Part shown: piece by piece, positions 8,334 to 17,769 of the stretch
How the letters are laid out: each line of letters begins with the position of its first letter
Numbering within the stretch: position 1 is the stretch's first letter
Origin: JBFWWP01 sp050246115
GTDB taxonomy: Bacteria; Planctomycetota; UBA8108; UBA1146; JAJFFE01
DNA: 64,000 bases
Assembly (NCBI GenBank): GCA_050246115.1
Contig: JBFWWP010000018.1
Location: forward strand, 62,001-126,000
Direction of reading: 5' to 3'
Position numbers and translations under genes: made by a program
The notes under the pieces: generated by a model
What the model was told of the DNA's origin: nothing
The model's input: the letters and a program-made list of their open reading frames with translations, nothing else
Database searches by the model: none

Positions 8334-10196
8334 ATGAACGCACGCTTGTGGATTCGTGAGCCTTCGGGGCGCATTCACGAATTCAGCCTCGTCTCCGTAC
8401 CGCTGGGCGGGACCGGCGTCGTCATCGGGCGCGATGCCGAGGCCGACATCACTCTGGCGGACCCCGCCGTGTCGCGGCGCCATGCCCGCTTGCAGCTGAC
8501 CCACGAAGGTTGGCGGCTCGTGGACCTGGGGTCGAGCAACCAGACCTTCGTCAACGGCGACCCGATTCAATCCTGGCTGCTGCAACCCGGCGACTTGGTC
8601 GGCATCGGCGACTGTGAGATCCACCTCGTCGAGGAAGTCGCCCGGGTACAGGACAACTCGTCCCAAACGCAGGTGCTCCGACGCCTCGGGGGTAGCCCGG
8701 CGCCGGAAGACTCGCGCGCCGCGACGGTCCTGGCCCTGCTCCACCAGTTGTCCCGCGACTTGCCGGGCCTCCAAGAGGAGAACACGCTGCTCGAGCACGG
8801 AGTCCGTGTCCTGGTCGAACAGCTCGAGGCCGGCCGTGGAGCCGCCCTCCTCTTCGAGGGGGAGACTCTGCTTTGCCGCGCGGCGCACTCGCGACTCGGA
8901 CAGGCCATGCGGGGGTTCGTGCTCAGCCAGACCATCTTCCAGGAGGTGCTGCAGACGCGTGAGGCGGTGCTTTCGCGCGACACGAGTTCCGACGCACGCT
9001 TTCACGCGCGCGAGAGCATCCTCGGCGAGGAGATCCGATCCGTGATCGCAGCGCCGATTCGCGGGGGCGATCGCATCCTCGGCATCCTCTACCTCGATCG
9101 CGTGGAACTCGATGCGCCGTTCCAAAGCGAGGATCTGTACGGCGCGGCGGTCGCGGCCGAGGTCCTGGGAAGCGCGCTGTCGGCGCTCGGCACTCGCAAC
9201 GTGCTCGTCGGTGAGCGCGAGAATCTCGTGCGGACCATCGTCGAGTCCCTGCCCATCATTGGCACCTCTCCCGGTATTCAGCGCGTGCGCGACTTCATCC
9301 GCCGCGCCGCGCCGGCGGACAGCACGGTGCTCATCTTGGGCGAGACCGGCACGGGCAAAGAACTCGTCGCCCAAGCGATCCACTACCAGAGCACCCGGCG
9401 CGGCCACCCGTTCATCGCGATCAACTGCGCCGCCATCCCCGAGTCCTTGGTCGAGAGCGAGCTGTTCGGTCATGAGAAGGGCGCATTCACCGGTGCCCAC
9501 GAGCGCCGGATCGGTAAGTTCGAAGCCGCGCACCAAGGCACCGTCTTCCTCGACGAGGTCGGCGAGTTGCCGCTCTCCTGCCAGGGAAAGCTCCTGCGGC
9601 TGCTCGAAGAGAAGTGTTTCGAACGCGTCGGCAGCACCCAAAGTCAGCACATTGATGTGCGGGTCCTCGCGGCCACGAATCGCGATTTGACCGAGGAGAT
9701 GGAACGGAAGAACTTTCGCGAGGACTTGTTCTACCGGCTCAACGTCTTGCAGGTGACGCTACCCTCGCTCGCTGCGCGCCACGAGGATCTGCCGCTCTTG
9801 ATCGATCACTTCCTGGACCACTACGCGCAAAAAACGAGAAGCCCGCGCAAGCGCTTGTCGGCGGAGGCCAAGGCCCACCTGCTGCAGTACTCCTGGCCGG
9901 GCAACGTGCGCCAGCTCCGCAACGTGATCGAAAGCTGCGTCGTCATGGCGCGCACCGATGGCATCGAACTCGAGGATCTGCCGAGCACACTCGGACCGCG
10001 GCGCAGCACGACCGCAACCCCTGACGCCACGTGGGTACCGCGCTCGCTCCAGGAAGTCGAACGGGAACACATCTTGCGGGTCCTTCAGTCGGTCGAGTGG
10101 AACAAGTCGCGAGCCGCGGAGATCCTCGGCATCGAGCGTTCGACGCTGTACGCACGGATCAAGTCCCACCAACTCGAGCCGGGAAAGGGCGCATGA
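8334..10196 (+). CDS. FHA-GAF-sigma-54 activator (AAA+ - Fis HTH)
   Basis: A 620-residue enhancer-binding protein. Residues about 20-95 form an FHA domain (GRDAEADITLADPAVSRRHA), the middle is GAF-like, and from about 310 comes the sigma-54 AAA+ domain. That domain has Walker A GETGTGKE (336-343), the sigma-54 loop GAFTGA and Walker B VFLDEVGEL. The C-terminus is a Fis-type helix-turn-helix ending LGIERSTLYARIKSH. The start ATG 8334 follows GGGGAAGGAA. FHA domains read phosphothreonine, so the kinase encoded 261 bases upstream probably controls it. The next gene overlaps by four bases and the T2SS genes follow, so those genes are candidate targets. I did not find a convincing -24/-12 promoter by eye. 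Confidence 0.93.
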   Translation: MNARLWIREPSGRIHEFSLVSVPLGGTGVVIGRDAEADITLADPAVSRRHARLQLTHEGWRLVDLGSSNQTFVNGDPIQSWLLQPGDLVGIGDCEIHLVEEVARVQDNSSQTQVLRRLGGSPAPEDSRAATVLALLHQLSRDLPGLQEENTLLEHGVRVLVEQLEAGRGAALLFEGETLLCRAAHSRLGQAMRGFVLSQTIFQEVLQTREAVLSRDTSSDARFHARESILGEEIRSVIAAPIRGGDRILGILYLDRVELDAPFQSEDLYGAAVAAEVLGSALSALGTRNVLVGERENLVRTIVESLPIIGTSPGIQRVRDFIRRAAPADSTVLILGETGTGKELVAQAIHYQSTRRGHPFIAINCAAIPESLVESELFGHEKGAFTGAHERRIGKFEAAHQGTVFLDEVGELPLSCQGKLLRLLEEKCFERVGSTQSQHIDVRVLAATNRDLTEEMERKNFREDLFYRLNVLQVTLPSLAARHEDLPLLIDHFLDHYAQKTRSPRKRLSAEAKAHLLQYSWPGNVRQLRNVIESCVVMARTDGIELEDLPSTLGPRRSTTATPDATWVPRSLQEVEREHILRVLQSVEWNKSRAAEILGIERSTLYARIKSHQLEPGKGA

Positions 10197-10954
10197 GCGC
10201 GACCAGTCTGGCCGTTTGGCTGCTGCTCCTCGGCCCCCCCGAAGTGCCGGTGGGCACAGTGATTCCGGCGGGGCCGCACCCGGCGGCCACCTTGCTTGGC
10301 GCCTGCGCCTCGATCGACGGCTTGCCGATCACCCTCGAGAGCCCGGAGTTGGCCCACCGCTCGGTGCTCCTCTTCACGCCTCTGGCCGTGCACGAGGGCT
10401 CGCTGCTCCCTCTCGAAGTGCTCCTCCGGAGCGCGGGCCTCCACAGGGTGCGCTGGGTCGAACGAAGCGGCCGCACCATCTCCTTCGTGAGCACCGACCC
10501 GGAAGCTCGCCCACCGTCCGAACTCGGCTACGCAGTTCGCCGCTGGCGCGTCCGTCACGTGGACGTCGATCAGGTCGCGGTCCTCCTGAATGCCCTGGTC
10601 GAGACGCGCGAGGCCGAACGAGCGCGGGAACTACGCACGTCCTTTGTCGTCCACACCGGCACCAGCACGCTGATCGCGCGCTATCAAACCGAGGAAGATC
10701 TCGAGCCTTACGCCGCCCTGCTCGAACAGCTCGATCGGCCGCCGGCCCCGGATCGGGCCAGTCTCCGTCACTGGCGCCCGCGCCACCGGCTCGCGGCGCT
10801 GGTTGCGGTGGAGCTCGAGTCCGAATGGGACCGCCGTGGCGGCGGCTCGCTCCGCGTGGTGGTCCACCAGCCGTCGAACACCCTGCTGATCACCGCGGCC
10901 CCCGGCGAGTGGCCGGATCTGGAGCGCCTGCTCCAAGACCTCGACCACGAGTAG
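10193..10954 (+). CDS. Secretin N-domain-like protein lacking the pore domain
   Basis: A 253-residue protein translationally coupled to the sigma-54 activator (ATGA overlap). The N-terminus is hydrophobic (LAVWLLLLG) and may be a signal sequence. The rest contains repeated units of the kind found in N1/N2 ring domains of secretins, for example RHVDVDQVAVLLNALVE and VVHQPSNTLLITAAP followed by EWPDLERLLQDLD. No secretin beta-barrel follows. It may be a periplasmic accessory that docks with the GspD secretin encoded 450 bases downstream, or a degenerate duplicate of its N-domains. The domain resemblance is by eye. Confidence 0.6.
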   Translation: MSATSLAVWLLLLGPPEVPVGTVIPAGPHPAATLLGACASIDGLPITLESPELAHRSVLLFTPLAVHEGSLLPLEVLLRSAGLHRVRWVERSGRTISFVSTDPEARPPSELGYAVRRWRVRHVDVDQVAVLLNALVETREAERARELRTSFVVHTGTSTLIARYQTEEDLEPYAALLEQLDRPPAPDRASLRHWRPRHRLAALVAVELESEWDRRGGGSLRVVVHQPSNTLLITAAPGEWPDLERLLQDLDHE

Positions 10955-11405
10955 CGGCTCCGGGACGGTCGAATTCTGCGGGTCGATTCGGTGCGGTCGG
11001 GCCCAGAAACGCAGCGCCGCAACTGGACCCGGGGGCGCCGAACCAATAGAAGGGCGCCAGCTGCGCCTGACACGCCCCCCCGAGTGTAGCGGTTGCATAC
11101 AGCGTCCCTGTCCCGAACGGATACAGCCGGGGCGGACGAAGCCTGCGGAAAGCCAGAGACTGCGACCCGGGTTTGGCGTTGGTTTTGCCCCTGCGCAAGG
11201 CTCGCCCGTCGGCGGCGCGATGGCCGCGGGGTTACGGGCCGCGGGGTTACGGGCCGCGGGATACGGGTGGGCGCCAGAGCCGGGGGCCTGCGCGGGATTG
11301 CGTCGCGCGAAGCACGCTCGGACTGAAGACACGAGAGACCGGAAAGCCAAGTAGGAGTTCAGACTTCCACGCGAACAACGGCCTTTGGGACAGGTACCAA
11401 CGATC
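10955..11405. other. Intergenic region upstream of gspD, 451 bp
   Basis: No convincing gene. It holds the 15-bp repeat tract at 11222-11265. I see no consensus promoter. The gspD start is not preceded by a strong Shine-Dalgarno. Confidence 0.5.
11222..11265. repeat. 15-bp tandem repeats upstream of gspD
   Basis: Two perfect copies of GGCCGCGGGGTTACG (11222-11236, 11237-11251) are followed by a shortened third copy (11252-11265). Confidence 0.9.
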
Positions 11406-13772
11406 ATGATGAATGAATCGGTCAGCGAGACGGCAAACGTCGACACTGCGGGGTGCGCGGCCCCGGACCTCTGGACCCGCGAGCGATCGGGGTGGGCGAG
11501 TTCGGGGTCGGCCAGTTCGCGGTCGGCCAGTGCAGGGTCGGCCAGTTCGGGGTCGGCCAGTGCTGCCGCGGCCACCGGTCGCGCGCCCGGTCGTCGGACT
11601 GCGTCGGGTACGACGACGCCGGGTCGAGCCTCGCGGAGCGGCCTCGCGGTGCTGTTCGCGGTGTTCACCGGGCTGGCTGCGACCACCCTCGCGTCCGGAC
11701 AGGATGTGGATGACACGGCGCCCACCGGATCGCTCGACGAAGTAGGCGGGAGGATGACCAAGGGCACCGTGCCGGTGCTCGACTTCCTGCGGTTCATCCA
11801 ACGCGTCACCGGCTTGCTCGTCCTGTACCCGTCCTCGAGTCCGGACGTGGTCTGGACGGAGGCTCGCATCGAGGTCCTGGACAATGTGCCCCGCGTGACC
11901 TACGCGGTCGTTCGTTCGATTCTCGAGGTGAACGGCTACGACATCCGCCACCAGATCCTCGAGGACGGCCAAGAAGTGATCTTCGTGTCGAACGCTCGCG
12001 ACCGCAACGCCGCCCAAGGGGGAGCCGCAGCACCCACGGAGGTCATCGATCCCAAGACCGAGTTGCCGCAGGGCCGCTCGGACGAGTTGGCGACGATGGT
12101 GCTCCTGCTCACGCACGCGGACACGCAGGTCGTGGTCGCCGCGCTCCGCGACTTGATCGGCACCGGCGGCGGTCCGCGGGGAGCCACGGGCGACGTGACC
12201 ATCGTCCAGGTCACGAGCAGCAACTCCCTGATCGTCAAGGCGAAGTACGAAATCCTGCGGCACATCAAAGACCTGGTGCGATTCATCGATGTCCCCGTGA
12301 CCGGGCCTAAGCCGATCCTCGAGATCGTGTCGGTCTACGAAGCGGACGCCGAGGAACTGGTGAACACCATCAGTGAAGTCATGAACATTCAAGCTGGGGT
12401 CATCGGCAACCGTCGCACCGCTCGACCCGGCACTCCGGCGCAGCAGCCGGGCGGTGCCGTACCGCCCCGAACGCCGACGGGGCAGGGCGAGTACACCCGA
12501 CTCATCGCGGACCTACGCACGCAGAAGATCCTCATCGACACGACCGAGGAAGAACAGCTGAGCCTCATCAGTTGGCTCATCAACGAACTCGACCAAAAGA
12601 TCGACAACCCGCGCCCGAACACCCACCTCTACAAGGTGCGCTACCTGCGGGCGTCGGACCTCGCGGAGGACCTCCGCCAGTTGGTCGAAGGAGTCGCGGG
12701 CCGGGGTGGGACCCTGGGCCGGGGCACCCGCACCACCGGCCGGACTGCGCCAGCCGCTCAGCCGCAAGGCCAGCAGCAAGCGCTCGCGACCCGCATCGTG
12801 CCGCACAACGACACCAACTCGCTGATGATCCAAGCCGACTACGAGGAGTACCTCGAGATCGTCCGCGTGCTCGAAGGGATCGACCGCAAGCGCAACCAGG
12901 TTTTTCTCGAGACCGCCCTGGTGCAGGTCAACGAGGGCTCCTCGCTCAACTACACGATCGAGTACCTCGCCGGGGACCTCGACGACGAATCGACCCGGGT
13001 GGCGGCGTTGACGGCCTTCCTGACGGGACCAGTGATCACCGACAGCCCCTTGTCGATCGGCCGCGACTTGACGAACGCGGCGGGAGCGACCGGACTCTTG
13101 ACTGCGGTCAGCCGCGACGGCCAGCTGCCGATCCTGTTGCGCGCGATCAAGACCGATAGCGACGCCCGCATTCTGGCAACGCCCTTCATCCTGGCCGACG
13201 ACAACGAAACCAGCTCCATCACCAGCAATACGACGATCTTCTTCGAGACCACGACCAGCACCAACACCGGAACGTCGACCAGTCAAGGAGAGACCGAGGC
13301 CGGAATCCAGTTGTCGTTGACCCCGACGATCTCCGAGAACGTCGTGCTCATGGAGCTGAGCTTGTCGGTGTCGTCTTTCGGAGGCGACTCGAGCGGCTCT
13401 GGGTCGGTGCCGGACCGAAGCGAAAGCACCATCGACAGTCTGGTCACGGTCGAGGACGGCCAGCTGTTCATCATCGGCGGGCTGGTACGCGAGAGCGATT
13501 CGATCGCGATCTCGAAGGTGCCGATCCTCGGGGACCTGCCCCTGATCGGCCGGCTGTTCCAAAGCCGGAACTCGACCAAGACCCGCAACAATCTCTACAT
13601 CTTCTTGACGGCGCACATCCTGCGCAGTGCGAACTTCGAGGAGCTCGAAGACCTCTCGAAGCAGGCGCTCGAGAGCGTGAAGTCGTTTGGCGATGACTTC
13701 CACACCGAGTTCCAATCGCCCAAGCGCAATCGCCTCGGCTCGAGCCAAGACAAGAAGGACGGGCAGAAGTAG
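11406..13772 (+). CDS. gspD: Type II secretion system secretin GspD
   Basis: A 788-residue outer-membrane secretin, the pore through which T2SS substrates leave. After an unusual N-terminal extension comes a signal sequence at about residues 77-100 (GLAVLFAVFTGLAATTLASG). Then come N-ring repeats, including NSLIVKAKYEILRHIKDLVRFID and TNSLMIQADYEEYLEIVRVL, and the secretin domain with LTPTISENVVLMEL and VTVEDGQLFIIGGLVRE. The first 75 residues contain five 15-bp DNA repeats encoding SASSG-like units ahead of the signal sequence, which is odd. Either the true start is further downstream or the signal is long. gspE follows after 3 bases. No pilotin is obvious. Confidence 0.92.
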   Translation: MMNESVSETANVDTAGCAAPDLWTRERSGWASSGSASSRSASAGSASSGSASAAAATGRAPGRRTASGTTTPGRASRSGLAVLFAVFTGLAATTLASGQDVDDTAPTGSLDEVGGRMTKGTVPVLDFLRFIQRVTGLLVLYPSSSPDVVWTEARIEVLDNVPRVTYAVVRSILEVNGYDIRHQILEDGQEVIFVSNARDRNAAQGGAAAPTEVIDPKTELPQGRSDELATMVLLLTHADTQVVVAALRDLIGTGGGPRGATGDVTIVQVTSSNSLIVKAKYEILRHIKDLVRFIDVPVTGPKPILEIVSVYEADAEELVNTISEVMNIQAGVIGNRRTARPGTPAQQPGGAVPPRTPTGQGEYTRLIADLRTQKILIDTTEEEQLSLISWLINELDQKIDNPRPNTHLYKVRYLRASDLAEDLRQLVEGVAGRGGTLGRGTRTTGRTAPAAQPQGQQQALATRIVPHNDTNSLMIQADYEEYLEIVRVLEGIDRKRNQVFLETALVQVNEGSSLNYTIEYLAGDLDDESTRVAALTAFLTGPVITDSPLSIGRDLTNAAGATGLLTAVSRDGQLPILLRAIKTDSDARILATPFILADDNETSSITSNTTIFFETTTSTNTGTSTSQGETEAGIQLSLTPTISENVVLMELSLSVSSFGGDSSGSGSVPDRSESTIDSLVTVEDGQLFIIGGLVRESDSIAISKVPILGDLPLIGRLFQSRNSTKTRNNLYIFLTAHILRSANFEELEDLSKQALESVKSFGDDFHTEFQSPKRNRLGSSQDKKDGQK
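11490..11564. repeat. Five 15-bp tandem repeats inside the 5' end of gspD
   Basis: Units of the type GGGTCGGCCAGTTCG (alternating last bases TTCG, TGCA, TGCT) run five times from 11490. The period is a multiple of three, so copy-number change would add or remove five residues without a frameshift. Confidence 0.9.
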
Positions 13773-13775
13773 GCC

Positions 13776-15479
13776 ATGAAACTCTCTATCTTCAACGACC
13801 TCATTGACGAGGGTCACGTCAGCGAAGACCAGCTGCAAGAGTGCCGGCTGGAGGAACAGGCGAGCGGCCAGCCGTTGGATCGCATCCTGCGGAGCAAGGG
13901 CTACGTCACGGAGAACGTCCTCCTCGAACTGCTGGCCCGCCGGCTGCGGGTGCCCTACATGGCCGACCTCTCGGACATCAACGTCCCCTCGATCTTCACG
14001 CAGAAGGTGCCGGCGCAGTTCGCGCGCAACTTCAACCTAGTCGCGGTCGAGGACTGCGGGGACTCGCTCCGGGTCGCGACCAGCGATCCGCTCGACATCC
14101 ACCCCATGGATGACCTGGCCGGGATCGTCGGCATGATGATCGAGCCGGTGGTTTCTCCGCGTGCCGAGATCACGGCGGCGGTCAACCGCGCTTACCAGAA
14201 GTCGTCGGCTGACGTCGACGAACTGCTCGAGGGCCTCGATGAAGACGAGATCCTTGGCTTGGCGGCGGAGATCCAGGAGTCCGAGGACGTCCTCGACATC
14301 GCCAACAAGGCGCCGATCATCAAGCTCATGAACACCATCTTGTTCGAAGCGCTGAAGATCCGCGCCTCGGACATTCACCTGCAGCCGTTCGAGGATCGGC
14401 TCCAAGTGCGCTACCGCATCGACGGAATCCTCTACGACTCCAAGGTGATTCCCAAGCGCGTGCAGGATGCGCTGATCTCGCGAGTCAAGGTCATGGGTCG
14501 CATGGACATCGCGGAGCGCAGGCTGCCGCAAGACGGACGGACCTCGATCAAAGTCGGCGACGGTGAGGTCGACGTCCGTATCTCATCGGTGCCCACGTCC
14601 GGTGGCGAACGCATCGTGTTTCGACTGCTCGACAAAAGTGCCCGCCTGTACAAGCTCGATGAGATCGGCCTGACGCACCACAACCTCGAGAAGATGCGAC
14701 AGCTGATCTCCTACTCGCACGGAATCGTACTCGTCACCGGCCCGACCGGGAGCGGTAAGTCGACGACGCTGTACGCCTCGCTCGCCGAGATCAACTCGGC
14801 GGAGAAGAACGTCATCACGATCGAGGATCCCATCGAGTACAACATCGATGGAATCAGCCAGATCCAGGTGTCGAACAAGAAGGGCCTGACCTTCGCGGCC
14901 GGGATGCGTTCGCTGCTCCGCCAAGATCCCGACATCATGATGGTCGGGGAGATTCGCGACGCGGAGACCGCCGGGATCGCGGTACAGGCCGCCAACACCG
15001 GCCACTTGGTGTTCTCGACGCTGCACACCAACGACTCTGCCAACGCCGTCACACGCATGGTGGACCTCGGGGTCGAACCGTACCTGGTCTCGAGTTCGTT
15101 GATCGCGGTGATCGCGCAGCGCCTCGTGCGGGTCATTTGCCTGCGCTGCAAGGAACCCTACGAGCCGACCGATGCGGAGCTCAAGGCGCTCGGGGTGAGT
15201 CGCGCGGACCTCAACGGTGGCGTGCTCCACCGGGGTCGCGGCTGCGACACCTGCCTCGGCCGCGGTCTCTTCGACCGCACCGCGATCTACGAGATCTTGA
15301 TGGTCAACGAGACCATTCGGGACCAGATCATTCAACGCACGAGTGCGTCGGTCGTCAAACAGCACGCCGTGGAGTCCGGGCACCTCCGGACGCTGCGAAT
15401 GGACGGCGCTTCGAAAGTGCTGCAAGGACACACGACGATCGAAGAGGTGTTCCGGGTCACCCAGATGGACTTGTTCTGA
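13776..15479 (+). CDS. gspE: Type II secretion ATPase GspE
   Basis: A 567-residue GspE/PilB ATPase that powers pseudopilus assembly at the inner membrane. The N1E/MshEN-type domain covers about 1-140. The ATPase core has Walker A GPTGSGKS (322-329), the Asp box, Walker B (MMVGEIRDAETA) and the His box (STLHTND). A tetracysteine zinc motif (CLRCKEPY and CDTCLGRG) sits near residues 455-495 and is typical of GspE and PilB. It starts 3 bases after gspD stops. GspE and PilB cannot be told apart by this alone. The GspG-J pseudopilins downstream favour T2SS. Confidence 0.95.
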   Translation: MKLSIFNDLIDEGHVSEDQLQECRLEEQASGQPLDRILRSKGYVTENVLLELLARRLRVPYMADLSDINVPSIFTQKVPAQFARNFNLVAVEDCGDSLRVATSDPLDIHPMDDLAGIVGMMIEPVVSPRAEITAAVNRAYQKSSADVDELLEGLDEDEILGLAAEIQESEDVLDIANKAPIIKLMNTILFEALKIRASDIHLQPFEDRLQVRYRIDGILYDSKVIPKRVQDALISRVKVMGRMDIAERRLPQDGRTSIKVGDGEVDVRISSVPTSGGERIVFRLLDKSARLYKLDEIGLTHHNLEKMRQLISYSHGIVLVTGPTGSGKSTTLYASLAEINSAEKNVITIEDPIEYNIDGISQIQVSNKKGLTFAAGMRSLLRQDPDIMMVGEIRDAETAGIAVQAANTGHLVFSTLHTNDSANAVTRMVDLGVEPYLVSSSLIAVIAQRLVRVICLRCKEPYEPTDAELKALGVSRADLNGGVLHRGRGCDTCLGRGLFDRTAIYEILMVNETIRDQIIQRTSASVVKQHAVESGHLRTLRMDGASKVLQGHTTIEEVFRVTQMDLF

Positions 15480-15555
15480 GCCGTTCTTGCGGCCGGTTCG
15501 CATTGTCGCAGTCGAGCGCGCACGCAGCCGACTGGCGACCCCTTGAGAGAGTGCC

Positions 15556-16776
15556 ATGCCGATCTTCGAGTACCGAGCGTTCGACCTGAAGGGCGCAACC
15601 AAGCGCGGGACCATCGACGCCGACACGGCGCGAGATGCGCGGGAGCGTCTGCGTCGAATGGATCTCCGGGTCACGGAGATCGACCAGCTCGAGAGTGCGA
15701 CCCGGCGCGACAAGGCTCCGTCCCAGTGGAAGCTCGCCCGCAAGGTCGGCCTGCGGGAACTCGCCATCATTACGCGACAGCTCGCGACCCTGCTGCGCTC
15801 GGGTGTCCACCTGTCCGAGGGGTTCAAGGTCCTCATCGAGCAGGTGGAGCAGCGCCGCACCGAAGTGATCCTGCGCGACGTGCGCGAGAAGATCGTCTCC
15901 GGCATGGCAATGGCCGAGGCGCTGTCGTTTCACCCGTCCCACTTCTCCGACCTCTACATCAACATGGTGCGGGCCGGCGAAGCCAGCGGCAACCTCGACG
16001 AGGTCCTGAACCGCCTGGCCGACTACCTGCAAGCCCAGGCGAGCCTGAAGGGCAAGGTCGTCACCGCATTGACATACCCGGCCGTCATGGTGGTCATTGG
16101 CATCGCGGTCGTGATCTTCTTGATGTCCTACGTGGTCCCCAAGATCACCGAGACGCTGTTGGACCGCGACCAGGTGCTCCCCAAGCCGACGCAGGTCTTG
16201 ATCGCCATCAGTGAGTTCTTCCAGAACTACTGGTGGGCGGCCTTGCTCGCGGTCCTCGCGGCGATGGTGTCGATCCGTATCTTCGCGTCGACCGAGAAGG
16301 GCCGTTTGACGGTCGACACCCTGATGCTGAAGCTCCCGGTCGTCGGTGGAGTGTTCAAGAAGCAGGCGATCTCGCGCTTCACCGTGACCCTGTCGACCCT
16401 GCTCAAGAGCGGCCTCCCGGCTCTCGAGTCGCTGAACATCGTTGCCGCGGTGGTGAACAACGCGCTCTTGACCCAGGTCATTGGCCAAGTCGCGGAGCGA
16501 ATCATCGAAGGGGCGGACATCTCTACTCCCCTGCGGAGATCCAAGATTTTCCCCCCCATGGTGGCTTACATGGTCGCAGTCGGCGAGCAGAGCGGTCAAC
16601 TGGAGGAGATCCTCGACCGAATCTCCGAGGCCTACGAGGAGGAGGTCGACCTCGCGATTCAGCGCATGACGGCGCTCGCGGAACCCATTATCATCGTGTG
16701 CCTGGCAGTGGTCGTCGGCTTCATCATTCTGGCCGTGCTGCTGCCCCTGCTGCAGATCAGCCAGCTACGCGGCTAG
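15556..16776 (+). CDS. gspF: Type II secretion inner-membrane platform protein GspF
   Basis: A 406-residue polytopic protein with the two repeated GspF domains, about 70-195 and 270-395. The first has ITRQLATLLRSGVHLSEGF and the second has FTVTLSTLLKSGLPALESL. Three membrane helices are visible (VMVVIGIAVVIFLMSYVV, a segment near 225-245, and IIIVCLAVVVGFIILAVLL). GspF anchors the GspE ATPase and couples it to pseudopilus growth. It is 76 bases after gspE and 44 bases before gspG. Length and motifs are standard for the family. Confidence 0.95.
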   Translation: MPIFEYRAFDLKGATKRGTIDADTARDARERLRRMDLRVTEIDQLESATRRDKAPSQWKLARKVGLRELAIITRQLATLLRSGVHLSEGFKVLIEQVEQRRTEVILRDVREKIVSGMAMAEALSFHPSHFSDLYINMVRAGEASGNLDEVLNRLADYLQAQASLKGKVVTALTYPAVMVVIGIAVVIFLMSYVVPKITETLLDRDQVLPKPTQVLIAISEFFQNYWWAALLAVLAAMVSIRIFASTEKGRLTVDTLMLKLPVVGGVFKKQAISRFTVTLSTLLKSGLPALESLNIVAAVVNNALLTQVIGQVAERIIEGADISTPLRRSKIFPPMVAYMVAVGEQSGQLEEILDRISEAYEEEVDLAIQRMTALAEPIIIVCLAVVVGFIILAVLLPLLQISQLRG

Positions 16777-16820
16777 TCGCGACTCACTGCAAGTGCCCGT
16801 CAATCGAAAGGAAGCGCACC

Positions 16821-17243
16821 GTGACAGACCAAACACCCGATCGTGACCAAGGATTCACTCTGGTGGAGCTCATCGTCGTGATCACGATCATGGGGATTCT
16901 CGCGGCGGTGGTCGTGGCGAACGTAGTGGGCGTCGACGAGGAGGCCAAGCGCACGCGGGCCATCTCGGACATCAAGACCCTCGAGGACGCGTGTTCGCGT
17001 TTCAAGCTCCACCACGATCGGTATCCCGAGGCGCTCGACGAGCTCATGAGTCCACCAGAGCGGTCGGATGGAATGACCTCGCACCCGTACTTGAAGAAGA
17101 CGCCCCGGGATCCGTGGACCAAAGAACCCTATGTCTACGAGGTCGACGATCGCGGACCGCTGCTGATCTCGTACGGCGCGGACAAGACCGAGGGTGGAGA
17201 GGCCGAGAATGCCGACATCACCAACCGCGAAGAAGATCGCTAG
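16821..17243 (+). CDS. gspG: Major pseudopilin GspG
   Basis: A 140-residue class-III prepilin. The leader ends at QG and the cleavage site is followed by FTLVELIVVITIMGILAAVV, with the conserved Glu at mature position 5. The C-terminal part has the GspG hallmarks of a disordered loop and conserved Asp/Tyr-rich turns (KTPRDPWTKEPYVY, SYGADKTEGGEAENADI), which bind calcium in known members. The start is GTG 16821 after AAAGGAAG. It forms the shaft of the T2SS pseudopilus. Its last 35 bases overlap the start of the next gene. Confidence 0.95.
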   Translation: MTDQTPDRDQGFTLVELIVVITIMGILAAVVVANVVGVDEEAKRTRAISDIKTLEDACSRFKLHHDRYPEALDELMSPPERSDGMTSHPYLKKTPRDPWTKEPYVYEVDDRGPLLISYGADKTEGGEAENADITNREEDR

Positions 17244-17769
17244 CGGCGACGCGACCGGCCAGCACGGCTTTACGCTCATCGAACTGGTCGTGGTGATCAT
17301 CATCCTCGGCATTCTGCTGGCGCAAGCCGTGTTGAGCATGGACGGGATCACCCCGGAGTACCAGCTGCGCAGTGCAGCCCGTACGTTGGGCGGCACGATC
17401 AACTGGACGAGGTCCCTCGCAAACTCCCGCGGATCGACCTTCGTCCTTCACTACGACCTCGATCGGGGTCAGTACTGGATCATTCTGCCGCCCGCGAAGG
17501 ATGAGGACCCGGACCAGCCTGTCGACGAACGCGAGAAGCTGGACGTCAAGAGCTTTCCGACTTCGGTCATCGTGGAGAAGATCGAGCTGCTCGACGGCAC
17601 CGAGGTGAAAAGTGGCGCCCTGGACGTGACCTTCGACCCGCTCGGACACGAAGGCAGCCACATCGTCCACATGAGCAATAACGACGGTGGATTCATCAGC
17701 TTGAAGTACAGCAGCATGCTCGGGATCGTGGACTTCGCGAAAGAACCGGTCGAGTTCGAGGAGTTCTAG
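17209..17769 (+). CDS. gspH: Minor pseudopilin GspH-like
   Basis: A 186-residue prepilin with the leader ending HG, then FTLIELVVVIIILGILLAQA. The globular part resembles the GspH/FimT beta-sandwich: RSAARTLGGTINWTRSLANS followed by FVLHYDLDRGQYWI and a C-terminal sheet. I place the start at ATG 17209 because GGAGAGG precedes it. It overlaps gspG by 35 bases in another frame. GspH joins the pseudopilus shaft to the tip complex. Two hairpins separate it from gspI. Confidence 0.85.
   Translation: MPTSPTAKKIASGDATGQHGFTLIELVVVIIILGILLAQAVLSMDGITPEYQLRSAARTLGGTINWTRSLANSRGSTFVLHYDLDRGQYWIILPPAKDEDPDQPVDEREKLDVKSFPTSVIVEKIELLDGTEVKSGALDVTFDPLGHEGSHIVHMSNNDGGFISLKYSSMLGIVDFAKEPVEFEEF

Noticed and set aside
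11490..11564. Pentapeptide-repeat-like translation (ADPEL-type units) on the minus strand
   Set aside because: It is the reverse reading of a 15-bp DNA repeat inside gspD. Any 15-bp repeat gives a pentad repeat in all frames, and there is no supporting start or context.
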